Shown: positions 7,038-16,087, numbered from the stretch's first letter. The stretch: 33,280 bases of DNA from Embleya sp040605455 (GCF_040605455.1 NZ_JBEXCV010000104.1:1-33280), one strand, 5' to 3'. A program made the numbers and translations. The notes: a model not told the origin generated them from the sequence alone.

Positions 7038-8119
7038 GTAGCCAGGACAAGTCTGAAGTGCCTGAAGAGCACCTGCCCGAGGTACACGCCTCGGCACATG
7101 TTCCGGCGGAAGGCGACCCGTTCGCCGACCCCGGCCTGCCGGCTCACGAGCCGCGCGTCACCGACATAGACGAGAAGGCCGCCAAGCGTGCCGAACGTCA
7201 GGTCGCGTTCCTGTTCGTGATCTCGATGTTGTCCACGATCGGTTTCATCTGGGCATACGTCGGCATCGACAAGCGCCGCATCATCGACATCTTCTTCTTC
7301 GGGAAGATCGGTGCCCAGAACCTCGCGCTCGGCGGCTTCCTCGGCCTCGCGCTGTTCTGCATCGGCGCCGGCGCGATCCACTGGGCGCGCACGCTGATGA
7401 CGGACGAGGAGATCGTCCAGGAGCGGCACGAGTTCACCTCGGACCCGGAGACCCGCGAGTACGCGATCCGCGAGTTCACCCAGGGTGCCGCGGACTCGGT
7501 GATCGGCCGTCGGCCGCTGATCCGGCGCACGATGATCGGCGCGATGGCCTTGGTGCCGCTGTCCGGCGTCGTGCTGCTGCGCGACCTCGGTCCGCTGCCG
7601 GGCACCAAGCTGCGGCACACCGATTGGAAGCCGGGTGTGGAGCTCATCAACGAGGCGACCGGCCTGCCGATCAAGCCGGACGACATCGTCAAGGGCTCGC
7701 TGACCATGGTGCTGCCCGACGGCCTGGTCGAGAAGTACGGCCCGGCCGGCCAGAAGGAAGAGCTCTCGCACGGCTGGCTGGAGAAGGCGGGCATGTCAGC
7801 GGTCCTGGTGGTCCGCCTGGAGCCCGAGGACATCAAGTCCAAGAAGGAACTGGCCTGGGGCTACGAGGGCATCGTGGCGTACTCGAAGATCTGCACCCAC
7901 GTGGGTTGCCCGATCGGCCTGTACGAACAGCAGACGCACCACCTGCTGTGCCCGTGCCACCAGTCCACCTTCGACCTGGCGGACGACGGCAAGGTCGTGT
8001 TCGGCCCGGCCGCACGCTCGCTGCCGCAGTTGAAGATCCATGTGAACGAGGCGGGTAACCTCGCCGCGACACAGGACTTCACCGAACCGGTCGGCGCGAG
8101 CTTCTGGGAGCGTGGCTGA
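7034..8119 (+). CDS. qcrA: Cytochrome bc1 complex Rieske iron-sulfur subunit
   Basis: A 361-residue Rieske protein of the long actinobacterial type. A charged N-terminal region is followed by three membrane helices (about 57-76, 96-118, 165-183) and a C-terminal Rieske domain. The [2Fe-2S] ligands are Cys287 and His289 in CTHVGC and Cys306 and His309 in CPCHQS, with Cys292 and Cys308 as the expected disulfide. It oxidises menaquinol and passes electrons to QcrC. The ATG at 7034 overlaps the qcrC stop (ATGA) and its own stop overlaps the qcrB start (TGATG), so translation of the three is likely coupled. Confidence 0.96.
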   Translation: MSSQDKSEVPEEHLPEVHASAHVPAEGDPFADPGLPAHEPRVTDIDEKAAKRAERQVAFLFVISMLSTIGFIWAYVGIDKRRIIDIFFFGKIGAQNLALGGFLGLALFCIGAGAIHWARTLMTDEEIVQERHEFTSDPETREYAIREFTQGAADSVIGRRPLIRRTMIGAMALVPLSGVVLLRDLGPLPGTKLRHTDWKPGVELINEATGLPIKPDDIVKGSLTMVLPDGLVEKYGPAGQKEELSHGWLEKAGMSAVLVVRLEPEDIKSKKELAWGYEGIVAYSKICTHVGCPIGLYEQQTHHLLCPCHQSTFDLADDGKVVFGPAARSLPQLKIHVNEAGNLAATQDFTEPVGASFWERG

Positions 8120-9762
8120 TGTCGAGCGAACAAGCCAAGGGTGGGGCGAACAAGAGCACCCCGATCCCGGACAACGCGACCGTTCGCGCGGTCGACGCGC
8201 TGGACAGCCGGCTGGGCATCTACGGCGCGGCGAAGAAGAACCTGCGCAAGGTCTTCCCGGACCACTGGTCCTTCATGCTCGGTGAAGTGGCGCTGTACAG
8301 CTTCATCATCCTGCTGCTGACCGGTGTCTTCCTGACGCTGTTCTTCAAGCCGAGCATGCAGGAGGTCGTCTACGACGGCTCCTACGTACCGCTCCAGGGC
8401 ATCCACATGTCCCAGGCGTACGCCTCGACGCTGGACATCAGCTTCGACATCCGCGGTGGTCTGGCGATGCGTCAGATCCACCACTGGGCCGCGCTGATCT
8501 TCGTATCGTCGCTGTTCGTGCACATGTTCCGGATCTTCTTCACCGGGGCATTCCGCAAGCCGCGCGAAATAAACTGGCTGTTCGGCTTCCTGCTGCTGGT
8601 GCTGGCCATGGTCAACGGCTTCACCGGCTACTCGCTCCCGGACGACCTGCTCTCCGGCACCGGTCTGCGGATCGCCGAGGGTGTGGTCCTGGCCATCCCG
8701 CTGGTCGGCACGTACCTACAGTTCTTCCTGTTCGGCGGGGAGTTCCCGGGCGAGGACATCGTGCCCCGCCTGTTCACCATCCACGTGCTGCTGATCCCGG
8801 CGATCATGGTCGGTCTGGTGACCGTGCACCTGATCCTGGTCTTCTACCAGAAGCACACCCAGTTCCCCGGCCCGGGCAAGACCGAGAAGAACGTGGTCGG
8901 CCTGCCGCTGCTGCCGGTCTACGCGGCCAAGGCCGGTGGCTTCTTCTTCATCGTGTTCGGCATCACCGCCGCCCTCGGCGGCATGGTGCAGATAAACCCG
9001 ATCTGGGCCTACGGTCCCTACAACCCGGGTCAGATCACCGCGGGCTCCCAACCGGACTGGTACATCGGGTTCCTCGAGGGATCCCTGCGCATCATGCCGA
9101 ACTGGGAATGGAACATCTGGGGCCACACGCTCAGCTTCAACGTGCTGATCCCGTCCCTGATCGTGCCCGGCGTGCTGTTCACGTTCCTGGCGTTGTACCC
9201 GTGGATCGAAGGCTGGATCACCGGCGACAAGCGTGAGCACCACTTGCTGGACCGCCCGCGCAACATGCCGGTCCGCACCGGCCTGGGCGTCGCCTGGATC
9301 GTGTGCTACGGCGTGCTGTGGGTCTGCGGTGGCAACGACATCATCGCCACGCACTTCCACCTGTCGATCAACACGATCACCTGGATCGGCCGCTTCGCGT
9401 TCTTCATCGCGCCCGTGCTGGCCTACCTGGCCACGGTGCGGATCTGCAAGGGTCTGCAGCGGCGCGACCGGGACAAGGTCCTGCACGGTCGCGAGACCGG
9501 CGTGATCAAGAAGCTCCCGCACGGCGAGTTCGTGGAGATCCACGAACCGCTGGACGCCGGGGTGCGGCACACCCTCACCGCCCACGAGCAGCCGAAGCCG
9601 TACGCGCTGGAGCCGGCCGAGGACGAGAACGGGGTGGCCCGCAAGGTCAAGCGTTCGCAGAAGCTGCGTTCGAAGATGTCGCACTGGTACTTCTCCGAGC
9701 CGATCGAGAAGCCGACGGCCGAGGAGTACAAGGAACTGACCAGCGGACACGGTCACCACTGA
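8119..9762 (+). CDS. qcrB: Cytochrome bc1 complex cytochrome b subunit
   Basis: Cytochrome b, 547 residues, the quinol-oxidising membrane core. Heme ligands are His121/His135 in the RxxH...HxxR segment and His222/His237, the second pair 15 apart. The Qo-site motif is PDWY (312-315), where many bacteria and mitochondria have PEWY; Asp is usual in actinobacteria. The cytosolic tail beyond about residue 430 is long and charged, as in mycobacterial and streptomycete QcrB. It is the last gene of the block and is followed by a 16-bp-stem hairpin at 9825-9860. Confidence 0.97.
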   Translation: MSSEQAKGGANKSTPIPDNATVRAVDALDSRLGIYGAAKKNLRKVFPDHWSFMLGEVALYSFIILLLTGVFLTLFFKPSMQEVVYDGSYVPLQGIHMSQAYASTLDISFDIRGGLAMRQIHHWAALIFVSSLFVHMFRIFFTGAFRKPREINWLFGFLLLVLAMVNGFTGYSLPDDLLSGTGLRIAEGVVLAIPLVGTYLQFFLFGGEFPGEDIVPRLFTIHVLLIPAIMVGLVTVHLILVFYQKHTQFPGPGKTEKNVVGLPLLPVYAAKAGGFFFIVFGITAALGGMVQINPIWAYGPYNPGQITAGSQPDWYIGFLEGSLRIMPNWEWNIWGHTLSFNVLIPSLIVPGVLFTFLALYPWIEGWITGDKREHHLLDRPRNMPVRTGLGVAWIVCYGVLWVCGGNDIIATHFHLSINTITWIGRFAFFIAPVLAYLATVRICKGLQRRDRDKVLHGRETGVIKKLPHGEFVEIHEPLDAGVRHTLTAHEQPKPYALEPAEDENGVARKVKRSQKLRSKMSHWYFSEPIEKPTAEEYKELTSGHGHH

Positions 9763-9824
9763 TGCGACCGGGGCCGGGCTGCTGACGCCACATCGGCACG
9801 ACCCGTAGGACGCGCAGGAACGAC

Positions 9825-9860
9825 GAAGGGCCCCACCGGATCTCTCCGGTGGGGCCCTTC
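9825..9860. terminator. Terminator hairpin after qcrB
   Basis: A perfect 16-bp stem beginning GAAGGGCCCC, with a TCTC loop, followed by GCGTTGCG rather than a T run, as is common in actinomycetes. It separates the plus-strand qcrB from the convergent L,D-transpeptidase gene ending at 9918 and could act in both directions. Confidence 0.85.
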
Positions 9861-9917
9861 GCGTTGCGCCCCGCAGACGGCCGTACAGCGCTTTCGGGGA
9901 GGTGCCGCGCGGCCGTC

Positions 9918-11144
9918 TCAGAGCTGCCGGGTGGTGGCCGCGCCCGCCGCGCTGTGGGTCAGCCACTGCGACCAGTCCAGATTCCACTCGCCGTAGCCGT
10001 TTCCGAACGGCTCCATGGTCTTGGCGTCACCCGTGTTCACCACGGTGACCACGTCGCCGACCTTGACCTGGTCGTAGAACCACTTGGCGTTCTCATCGCT
10101 CATCCCGACGCAGCCGTGGCTCACGTTGTCACTGCCCTGCGCGTTCACCGACCACGGCGCGGCGTGCAGGAACTCGCCGCTCCAGGTGACCCGGGTGGCC
10201 CACGAGACGTCCAACCGGTAGCCGTCGCTGCTGTTCGCCGAGATGCCCACGGTGGTGCCGTCCATCAGCACGTGCGGGGCCTTGCCGAGCACCACCTTGG
10301 TGCCCGAGCGGGTGGTGAAGCCGGACTTGCCGGTGGTCACCGGCACCGTCTTGAGGTCCGTGCCGTTGCGCTTGACCGTCATCGTGTGCGCCGCGGAGTC
10401 CACGGTCGCGACCAGGGAGTCGCCGACCTCGAAGCCGACCGGCTTGCCCGGCCCGCCGTACACACCATTGCCGAAGTCGACGCCGAGCAGGCTGGTGGCC
10501 ACCGAGACCCTGGTGCCAACCGGCCAGTACTCCCTGGGCCGATAGCGCACGGTCTTGTCGTCCACCCAGCCCCAGGCGCCCTCGACCGGCGTGGAGGCGG
10601 ACACTTGGAGCCGCTTCTCCACCTCGGCGCGCTGTGCGGGATCGGTGACCGGATTCTCCAGCGTGACGGAGATCGGCATGCCCACCCCCACCTTGGCGTC
10701 GGCCTCCGGCAGCACCGAGTCCACATGCCGCTCCGCATCCGGTGTGAGCGTGGTGAATGTCTCGGTACGGGTCGCGGTCAGCCCGAACGCGTCGACCGCC
10801 GCCGCGGTCAGCGTGTAGGTGGTGCGGTATTCCAGCGGTTCGAAGTTGGACCAGGTCTCGTCGCCGGCCGCGTTGCCGCCGGGCACCGGCTTCCCGTCGG
10901 GGCCGGTCAGGCTCACCGCGTACAGCCGGCCGTCGCTCACGGTGACGGTGATCGGTCTGCCCGGCTGCGCGGGTCGATCCGGGCGCACGTCCACCGTGAG
11001 CCGGGCCACGCTCTTGGCGGGCCGGTCGATCTCGGCGCCCCGCTGCTTCTCCCACGTCCCGCAGCCGGTGACGAGCACGAGTGGCAGCGCCGATGTGAGT
11101 ACCCAGCCGATCCAGCGGAGGCGAACAGTCCTGTCCCGATTCAC
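9918..11144 (-). CDS. L,D-transpeptidase lipoprotein (YkuD domain), paralogue 1
   Basis: A 408-residue exported lipoprotein. Basic residues and a hydrophobic segment end in LVLVTGC (Cys28, lipobox). Ig-like domains follow, then a YkuD catalytic domain with SHGCVGM (His343, Cys345) and a conserved tail ending near LDWSQWL. Enzymes of this build form 3-3 cross-links in peptidoglycan outside the membrane. GTG 11144 is chosen because GGAGG lies 6 nt before it and it gives a proper signal peptide; a longer frame to 11249 adds only unlikely sequence. It lies downstream of its paralogue with a terminator-like hairpin between, so it probably has its own promoter. Confidence 0.93.
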   Translation of the reverse strand: MNRDRTVRLRWIGWVLTSALPLVLVTGCGTWEKQRGAEIDRPAKSVARLTVDVRPDRPAQPGRPITVTVSDGRLYAVSLTGPDGKPVPGGNAAGDETWSNFEPLEYRTTYTLTAAAVDAFGLTATRTETFTTLTPDAERHVDSVLPEADAKVGVGMPISVTLENPVTDPAQRAEVEKRLQVSASTPVEGAWGWVDDKTVRYRPREYWPVGTRVSVATSLLGVDFGNGVYGGPGKPVGFEVGDSLVATVDSAAHTMTVKRNGTDLKTVPVTTGKSGFTTRSGTKVVLGKAPHVLMDGTTVGISANSSDGYRLDVSWATRVTWSGEFLHAAPWSVNAQGSDNVSHGCVGMSDENAKWFYDQVKVGDVVTVVNTGDAKTMEPFGNGYGEWNLDWSQWLTHSAAGAATTRQL

Positions 11145-11264
11145 TCTGGACCTCCAGCCGTGCTCAACGAACGCGGTCTGCCCGTGCTCGTCGAGCGCGG
11201 GATACGCGGAGTTGTTGCATCGAGAGTGGCCGGGAGCGCCCTGCTTCATTCATCCAAAAGCACA

Positions 11265-11318
11265 AACCGCCCGATCGCGTGATGCCGACCACCGGCCGGA
11301 TCGCGCGATCGGGCGGTT
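11265..11318 (-). terminator. Terminator hairpin between the two L,D-transpeptidase genes
   Basis: Perfect 15-bp arms at 11265-11279 and 11304-11318 (AACCGCCCGATCGCG and its complement) separated by 24 nt. Read on the minus strand the right arm is followed by a T-rich stretch (TTGTGCTTTTGG). It would end transcripts of the upstream gene (11385-12662). Confidence 0.7.
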
Positions 11319-11384
11319 CGCCCTACCGTGTGAAACCACGTGCATGGAACAGCGTGCGCATGGAACTTTCGTGCGTGAAGCCGC

Positions 11385-12662
11385 TCAGCCGGCCGGAGTG
11401 CCGGTCGCCCCGCCGCCGAGCGCGCTGCCCTTGACCCAGGTCGCCCAGTCGACGCTCCAGCCGCCGAGCCCGTTACCGGGCTTGACGGTCTTGTCGGTGC
11501 TGTTGATCACCTCGACCGGGTCACCCTGGGTGACCAGATCGAAGAACGTCTTGGCGTTCGAGGCGCCCAGCCCGATGCAGCCGTGGCTGTCGTTCTGCCG
11601 ACCGAACTTGCCGTCGTTCCAGGGCGCGCCGTGCGCGTACGTGCCGGACGCGGTCAGGTGCACCGCGTGTCGGACGTTCTTCATGTTGTACGCGCTGCCC
11701 AGCCCGACCGTCTCGGAGTCCATCGTGATGCCGTCGACCTTGTCCAGGACGACCATCGTGCCGCCCCAGGTCGGGTAGTTGGGGCCGCCGGCCGAGATCG
11801 GCAGGTCCTCGATCTGGGCCCCGTCCTTCGTGACCACCATGTGCTTGGACTTGAGGTCCGCGGTGGCCACCAGGGAGCGCCCGATGGTGAACTTGATGTC
11901 CTTGGTCTGCTTGCCGTAGACGCCCGGCGCCGCCTTCGCGCCGGTCAGGTTGGCCTTGAGGTTGACCTTCGTACCGCTCGCCCAGTACTTCTCCGGGCGG
12001 TAGTCGATCCGGTCGTTGCCGTCGAGGTCCTTGAGCCAGGACCACGAGCCCTGCACCGCCGGCTCGGAGACGACCTTGAGGTTGCGCTCGATCGCGGCCT
12101 TGTCCTTGATCGGCTCGTTGAACTTGAGCGAGATGATCGCGCCGACACCCCATGTGCTGTCCGGCTCGATGTTGAAGTCGGCCACGAACGTGTCGTCGGC
12201 GGCCTTGGTGTTGAACTTGCTCTGCGCGGTGACTTCGGCGCCGTCGGCGTTCGCGGCCTTGGCCGCCACCGTGTAGGCACCGCCGTTGGCCAGCGGTGCG
12301 GCCGGCTTCCAGCCGATGCCGTCGGGGCTGATCTGCCCGTCCACGGTCTTGCCCTTGGCGTCGGTGACCACGACCGAGGTCAGCTTGCCGCCGGTCGCGT
12401 CGACCTTGAGGGCGCCGTCCGTCTCCACGCTCTTGGTGCCGTCGGCGGGCGTGATCGCGATGGTGGCGGGTGCGGCCGCCGCCTTCTTGTTCGGACCACT
12501 GCTCGAACCGCCGGAATTGCCCCCGGTCCCCCCTGGACTGGTCTTACCGCCGTCGGACGAGCAGCCTGCGATGAATATGAGCGGCGCCACCATGAGTCCC
12601 GCGAAGAGGCGTATGCCGCCGCCCGCTGCCCCCGTGCGCGATGCTCCGTGTATCCGGGGCAC
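11385..12662 (-). CDS. L,D-transpeptidase lipoprotein (YkuD domain), paralogue 2
   Basis: A 425-residue lipoprotein with the same architecture as its neighbour: signal peptide ending IFIAGC (Cys34), a Gly/Ser-rich linker, Ig-like domains, a YkuD catalytic domain with SHGCIGL (His360, Cys362), and a tail with WSVDWATWV. Both proteins have exactly 63 residues after the catalytic cysteine, so they look like an old tandem duplication. GTG 12662 is chosen because GGGAGGA stands about 6 nt before it; the in-frame ATG at 12701 has no such site. It lies between the qcr and cta oxidase blocks, but a role in oxidase function is not implied. Confidence 0.93.
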   Translation of the reverse strand: MPRIHGASRTGAAGGGIRLFAGLMVAPLIFIAGCSSDGGKTSPGGTGGNSGGSSSGPNKKAAAAPATIAITPADGTKSVETDGALKVDATGGKLTSVVVTDAKGKTVDGQISPDGIGWKPAAPLANGGAYTVAAKAANADGAEVTAQSKFNTKAADDTFVADFNIEPDSTWGVGAIISLKFNEPIKDKAAIERNLKVVSEPAVQGSWSWLKDLDGNDRIDYRPEKYWASGTKVNLKANLTGAKAAPGVYGKQTKDIKFTIGRSLVATADLKSKHMVVTKDGAQIEDLPISAGGPNYPTWGGTMVVLDKVDGITMDSETVGLGSAYNMKNVRHAVHLTASGTYAHGAPWNDGKFGRQNDSHGCIGLGASNAKTFFDLVTQGDPVEVINSTDKTVKPGNGLGGWSVDWATWVKGSALGGGATGTPAG

Positions 12663-12797
12663 GCGTGTTCCTCCCTCGTCCTGGAACTCCCTTGCGTCCA
12701 TTTGACGCTTCGACCCCCGGTCCGGGTTGCCGCAACCGGCGAACGGTCACACACCGGTGACAATTCGGGGGCGTCGAGGAGTCCTCTGTAGATACCA

Positions 12798-12835
12798 CAC
12801 AAGGCCGATCACCCATTCGGGTGATCGGCCTTGTG
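12798..12835. terminator. Terminator hairpin after ctaF
   Basis: A perfect 17-bp stem with an ATTC loop (arms 12798-12814 and 12819-12835, beginning CACAAGGCCGATC). It starts 37 bp beyond the ctaF stop codon on the minus strand and would close the ctaCDF operon before the L,D-transpeptidase gene. Confidence 0.85.
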
Positions 12836-12871
12836 GCGAAACCGTATTGCGAAGGTTGCGAATCGGTAGTG

Positions 12872-13270
12872 CTAGTAGCGCTGGTCCGCACCCCGGTAGA
12901 ACTCGAAGACCCAGCCCCAGACACCGATCGCGACGATCGGCGCGGCGAACATCGCCAGCCACCAGCCGAAGATGACGCCCAGGAACAGCAGCGCCGAACC
13001 GACCGCCAGCATCAGCGGCTGCCAGCTGTGCGGGGCGAAGAAGCCCAGTTCGCCGGCGTCGTCGGCGATCTCGCCCTCTTCGTTGTCCTGCGCGAGCAGG
13101 TCCATCCGGCGCGCGGTGAAGATCAGGTAGAACCCGATCATCAGCGACAGACCGAAGGTCAGCGACAGCGCGGTGGTGCCGGTCGGGTCCTCGGAGAGCA
13201 CCCAGTAGATGATCGTCACCGGCAGCAGGAACACGGCCAGGACGGCGAACAGGACACCGTTGAACTTCAC
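12872..13270 (-). CDS. ctaF: Cytochrome c oxidase subunit IV, actinobacterial type
   Basis: A 132-residue membrane protein with two N-terminal helices, a charged acidic loop (QDNEEGEIADDAGELGFF) and two C-terminal helices, ending FEFYRGADQRY. This is the actinobacterial CtaF subunit of the aa3 oxidase, unrelated to classical subunit IV of proteobacteria. The GTG at 13270 overlaps the ctaD stop by 4 bp (GTGA), so it is translated with ctaD. Confidence 0.93.
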   Translation of the reverse strand: MKFNGVLFAVLAVFLLPVTIIYWVLSEDPTGTTALSLTFGLSLMIGFYLIFTARRMDLLAQDNEEGEIADDAGELGFFAPHSWQPLMLAVGSALLFLGVIFGWWLAMFAAPIVAIGVWGWVFEFYRGADQRY

Positions 13271-14985
13271 TTCTCGGCTCCCTTCGCCAACTCGGGCGAT
13301 GCCTCGGAACGTTCGTCGGTGAGGTACTCCAGGGCGGCGATCTCCGGGTGGTGGAGGTCGAACGCGGGAGCCTCGGAACGGATCCGCGGAATGCTCGTGA
13401 AGTTGTGCCGAGGCGGCGGGCAGGAGGTCGCCCACTCCAGCGAACGGCCGTAGCCCCACGGGTCGTCCACGGTGATCTTCTTGCCGTACTTGTGCGTCTT
13501 CCAGATGTTGTAGAAGAACGGCAGGATCGACAGACCCAGCAGGAACGAGCCCAGGGTCGAGATCGTGTTCAGCGTGGTGAAGCCTTCCGAGTCCAGGTAG
13601 TCCGCGTACCGGCGGGCCATGCCCTCGGCACCCAGCCAGTGCTGCACCAGGAACGTGGTGTGGAAGCCGATGAACAGCGTCCAGAAGGTGATCTTGCCCA
13701 GCCGCTCGTCGAGCATCTTGCCGGTGAACTTGGGCCACCAGAAGTGGAAGCCCGCGAACATCGCGAACACCACGGTGCCGAACACCACGTAGTGGAAGTG
13801 CGCCACCACGAAGTAGGTGTCCGAGACGTGGAAGTCCAGCGGCGGCGAGGCCAGGATGACGCCGGTGAGGCCACCGAATGCGAAGGTCACCAGGAAGCCG
13901 ACGGTCCACAGCATCGGTGTCTCGAAGGACAACGAGCCGCGCCACATGGTGCCGATCCAGTTGAAGAACTTCACGCCGGTCGGTACGGCGATGAGGAACG
14001 TCATGAAGGAGAAGAACGGCAACATGACCGCGCCGGTCGGGAACATGTGGTGCGCCCACACGGTGACCGACAGGCCCGCGATCGAGATGGTCGCGGCGAT
14101 CAGGCTCTTGTAACCGAACATCGGCTTGCGCGCGAAGACCGGGATGATCTCCGACACGATGCCGAAGAACGGCAACGCGATGATGTACACCTCGGGATGG
14201 CCGAAGAACCAGAAGAGGTGCTGCCACAGGATCGGTCCGCCGTTGGCCGGATCGAAGATGTGTGTACCGAACTTGCGGTCGGCCTCCAGCGCGAACAGCG
14301 CCGCGGCCAGGACCGGGAACGCCATCAGGACCAGGACCGAGGTCAGCAGCACGTTCCAGCAGAAGATCGACATCCGGAACATGGTCAGACCGGGCGCGCG
14401 CATGCAGATGATCGTGGTGATGAAGTTGACGGCACCGAGGATGGTGCCGAAGCCCGACATCGCCAGACCCATGATCCACATGTCGCCGCCGATGCCGGGC
14501 GAGCGGATCGAGTCGGACAGCGGCGCGTACGCGAACCAACCGAAGTCGGCGGCACCCTGCGGGGTGATGAAGCCGGCCACCGCGATGATCGAGCCGAACA
14601 GGTAGAGCCAGTAGGCGAACATGTTCAGGCGCGGGAACGCGACGTCGGGCGCGCCGATCTGCAGCGGCATGATCCAGTTCGTGAAGCCGGCGAACAGCGG
14701 CGTCGCGAACATCAGCAGCATGATCGTGCCGTGCATCGTGAACGACTGGTTGAACTGCTCGTTCGACATGAACTGCGTACCGGGACGGGCCAGCTCCGCG
14801 CGCATGAGCAGCGCGAGCACACCACCGATGCAGAAGAAGACGAAGGAGGTGATCAGGTACATCGACCCGATCGTCTTGTGGTCCGTGGTCGTCATCCACT
14901 TGATGACGATGTTCCCGGGCTCCTTGCGGCGGACCGGCGGAGGGCCGTCCGGGGCCACGGTCTGTGGCTCACTGAGGATTGTCAC
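13267..14985 (-). CDS. ctaD: Cytochrome c oxidase subunit I
   Basis: The 572-residue catalytic subunit of the aa3 oxidase, which reduces oxygen and pumps protons. Key residues are visible: His85 (heme a) in MHGTIM, His263 and Tyr267 (CuB ligand and cross-linked Tyr) plus Glu265 in FFGHPEVY, His312/His313 (CuB), and His396 (heme a3) and His398 (heme a) in VAHFHYV. Twelve helices fit the hydrophobicity. It starts with GTG 14985, three bases after the ctaC stop, with GGGAAGAAG ahead. The C-terminal extension beyond about residue 520 is hydrophilic, as in related species. Confidence 0.97.
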   Translation of the reverse strand: MTILSEPQTVAPDGPPPVRRKEPGNIVIKWMTTTDHKTIGSMYLITSFVFFCIGGVLALLMRAELARPGTQFMSNEQFNQSFTMHGTIMLLMFATPLFAGFTNWIMPLQIGAPDVAFPRLNMFAYWLYLFGSIIAVAGFITPQGAADFGWFAYAPLSDSIRSPGIGGDMWIMGLAMSGFGTILGAVNFITTIICMRAPGLTMFRMSIFCWNVLLTSVLVLMAFPVLAAALFALEADRKFGTHIFDPANGGPILWQHLFWFFGHPEVYIIALPFFGIVSEIIPVFARKPMFGYKSLIAATISIAGLSVTVWAHHMFPTGAVMLPFFSFMTFLIAVPTGVKFFNWIGTMWRGSLSFETPMLWTVGFLVTFAFGGLTGVILASPPLDFHVSDTYFVVAHFHYVVFGTVVFAMFAGFHFWWPKFTGKMLDERLGKITFWTLFIGFHTTFLVQHWLGAEGMARRYADYLDSEGFTTLNTISTLGSFLLGLSILPFFYNIWKTHKYGKKITVDDPWGYGRSLEWATSCPPPRHNFTSIPRIRSEAPAFDLHHPEIAALEYLTDERSEASPELAKGAEK

Positions 14986-14988
14986 TCG

Positions 14989-15852
14989 TCACTTCTTCCC
15001 GTGCGCTTCAACGGGGGCCGGCTCGTTGATCTTGCTGCGCAGCTCGCCGGTCTGGCCCTTCGCGGCCAGCTCCTTCAGGTGCTGGACGTATTCGGCCTTG
15101 TCCACGATCTTCACGTTGAAGAGCATGCGCGAGTGGTCCACGCCGCACAGTTCGGCGCACTTGCCGCCGTACGTGCCCTTCTTCGTCGGGACGACCTCGA
15201 ACTTGTTCGTTCGGCCCGGGATGATGTCCTTCTTGTACAAGAAGTTCGGGACCCAGAACGAGTGGATGACGTCCGGCGAGGTCAGGTCGAACCGGACGGA
15301 CTCCTTCACGGGCAGGTAGAGCGTCGGCGGCTCGCCGGGCGTGCCCTGCTCGTAGACGTCGACCGTGCCGTCGGCCGGGTCGCCCTTGTAGTTGAAGGAC
15401 CAGCTCCACTGCACACCGACCACGTTGATCACGTTGTCGGGGGTCTTGGAGAGTTCTTCGAGCTTGGTCTCGTCACGCGCGGTGAAGTAGAAGAAGACCG
15501 CGATCATGATGCCGGGGATGACCGTGTACAGAACCTCGATGGGGAGGTTGTACCGCGTCTGCGGCGGGATCTCGATCTTGGTGCGCGACCGGCGGTGGAA
15601 CGCGACGCTCCACAGGATGAGCCCCCACACCACGGCCCCGACGATCAGCGCTGCAATCCAGGCGCCCTGCCAGAGCGACAGGACTCGCGGACCCTGCTCG
15701 GTGACAGGGTTGGGCAGGCCGAGTCTCGGCAGGTCCTTGGAATCGACGGAGCAGCCGGTGGCGGTCGCAATGACGAGGCCCAGAGCCAGCAGCTGCGGCA
15801 CCCTGCGCCGCATCCAGCGCCGCGGCGAGCGGTCGGAGCCGTAGGGACTCAC
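14989..15852 (-). CDS. ctaC: Cytochrome c oxidase subunit II (lipoprotein, CuA)
   Basis: 287 residues. A signal peptide ends ATATGC (lipobox Cys34), followed by two membrane helices (about 61-81 and 107-124) and a cupredoxin domain. CuA ligands are His197 (IHSFW) and Cys232, Glu234, Cys236, His240 and Met243 in KCAELCGVDHSRM. It accepts electrons from QcrC. GTG 15852 is chosen because GGAAGG lies about 7 nt before it and because it yields a normal lipoprotein signal; a longer frame runs through the divergent promoter region. It is the first gene of ctaC-ctaD-ctaF. Confidence 0.96.
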   Translation of the reverse strand: MSPYGSDRSPRRWMRRRVPQLLALGLVIATATGCSVDSKDLPRLGLPNPVTEQGPRVLSLWQGAWIAALIVGAVVWGLILWSVAFHRRSRTKIEIPPQTRYNLPIEVLYTVIPGIMIAVFFYFTARDETKLEELSKTPDNVINVVGVQWSWSFNYKGDPADGTVDVYEQGTPGEPPTLYLPVKESVRFDLTSPDVIHSFWVPNFLYKKDIIPGRTNKFEVVPTKKGTYGGKCAELCGVDHSRMLFNVKIVDKAEYVQHLKELAAKGQTGELRSKINEPAPVEAHGKK

Positions 15853-16030
15853 GTAGCGCCTTCCCGAATGTCTCGCCCGCGCGCGAGTCGAGGTGGGGAA
15901 CTTTTCTTCCCTGGCGACCCGTTGCGCGGACAGGTATGGATGTTTCTGCGGGCCAAACCCTACTCCAGCCCTATTCGGGTCGCGCGCGGAGGTCTGGTGT
16001 GACGAGCCGGGTAGATGTGCCGGTGCGTCC

Positions 16031-16051
16031 GTTCGGGCGAACGGCCCGAAC
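16031..16051. promoter_or_regulatory. 21-bp palindrome upstream of the desulfurase-TusA gene
   Basis: GTTCGGGC, five bases (GAACG), then GCCCGAAC: perfect 8-bp arms. If the mRNA of the gene at 16088 is leaderless, this lies at about -57 to -37, a usual place for an activator, and touches the -35 region. It lies within the 235-bp gap shared with divergent ctaC. The regulator is unknown. Confidence 0.55.
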
Positions 16052-16074
16052 GCGTCCGGGATTCGGGTATTGGC

Positions 16075-16080
16075 TACCGT
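16075..16080 (+). promoter_or_regulatory. -10 box of the desulfurase-TusA gene (leaderless)
   Basis: TACCGT ends 7 nt before ATG 16088, and there is no Shine-Dalgarno sequence in that gap. The spacing predicts transcription starting at the A of the ATG. Confidence 0.5.
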
Positions 16081-16087
16081 CCGACCC

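Noticed and set aside
12872..14899. Single reading frame joining ctaF to an upstream out-of-frame reading of ctaD
   Set aside because: Only the last 132 residues are the real CtaF. The rest is a frame-shifted shadow of ctaD, and the true start is the GTG at 13270.
13348..16002. Very long plus-strand open frame opposite ctaD and ctaC
   Set aside because: Long antisense frames are expected in GC-rich genes. The product is an Arg/His/Gly-rich string with no domain, while ctaC and ctaD on the other strand are unmistakable.
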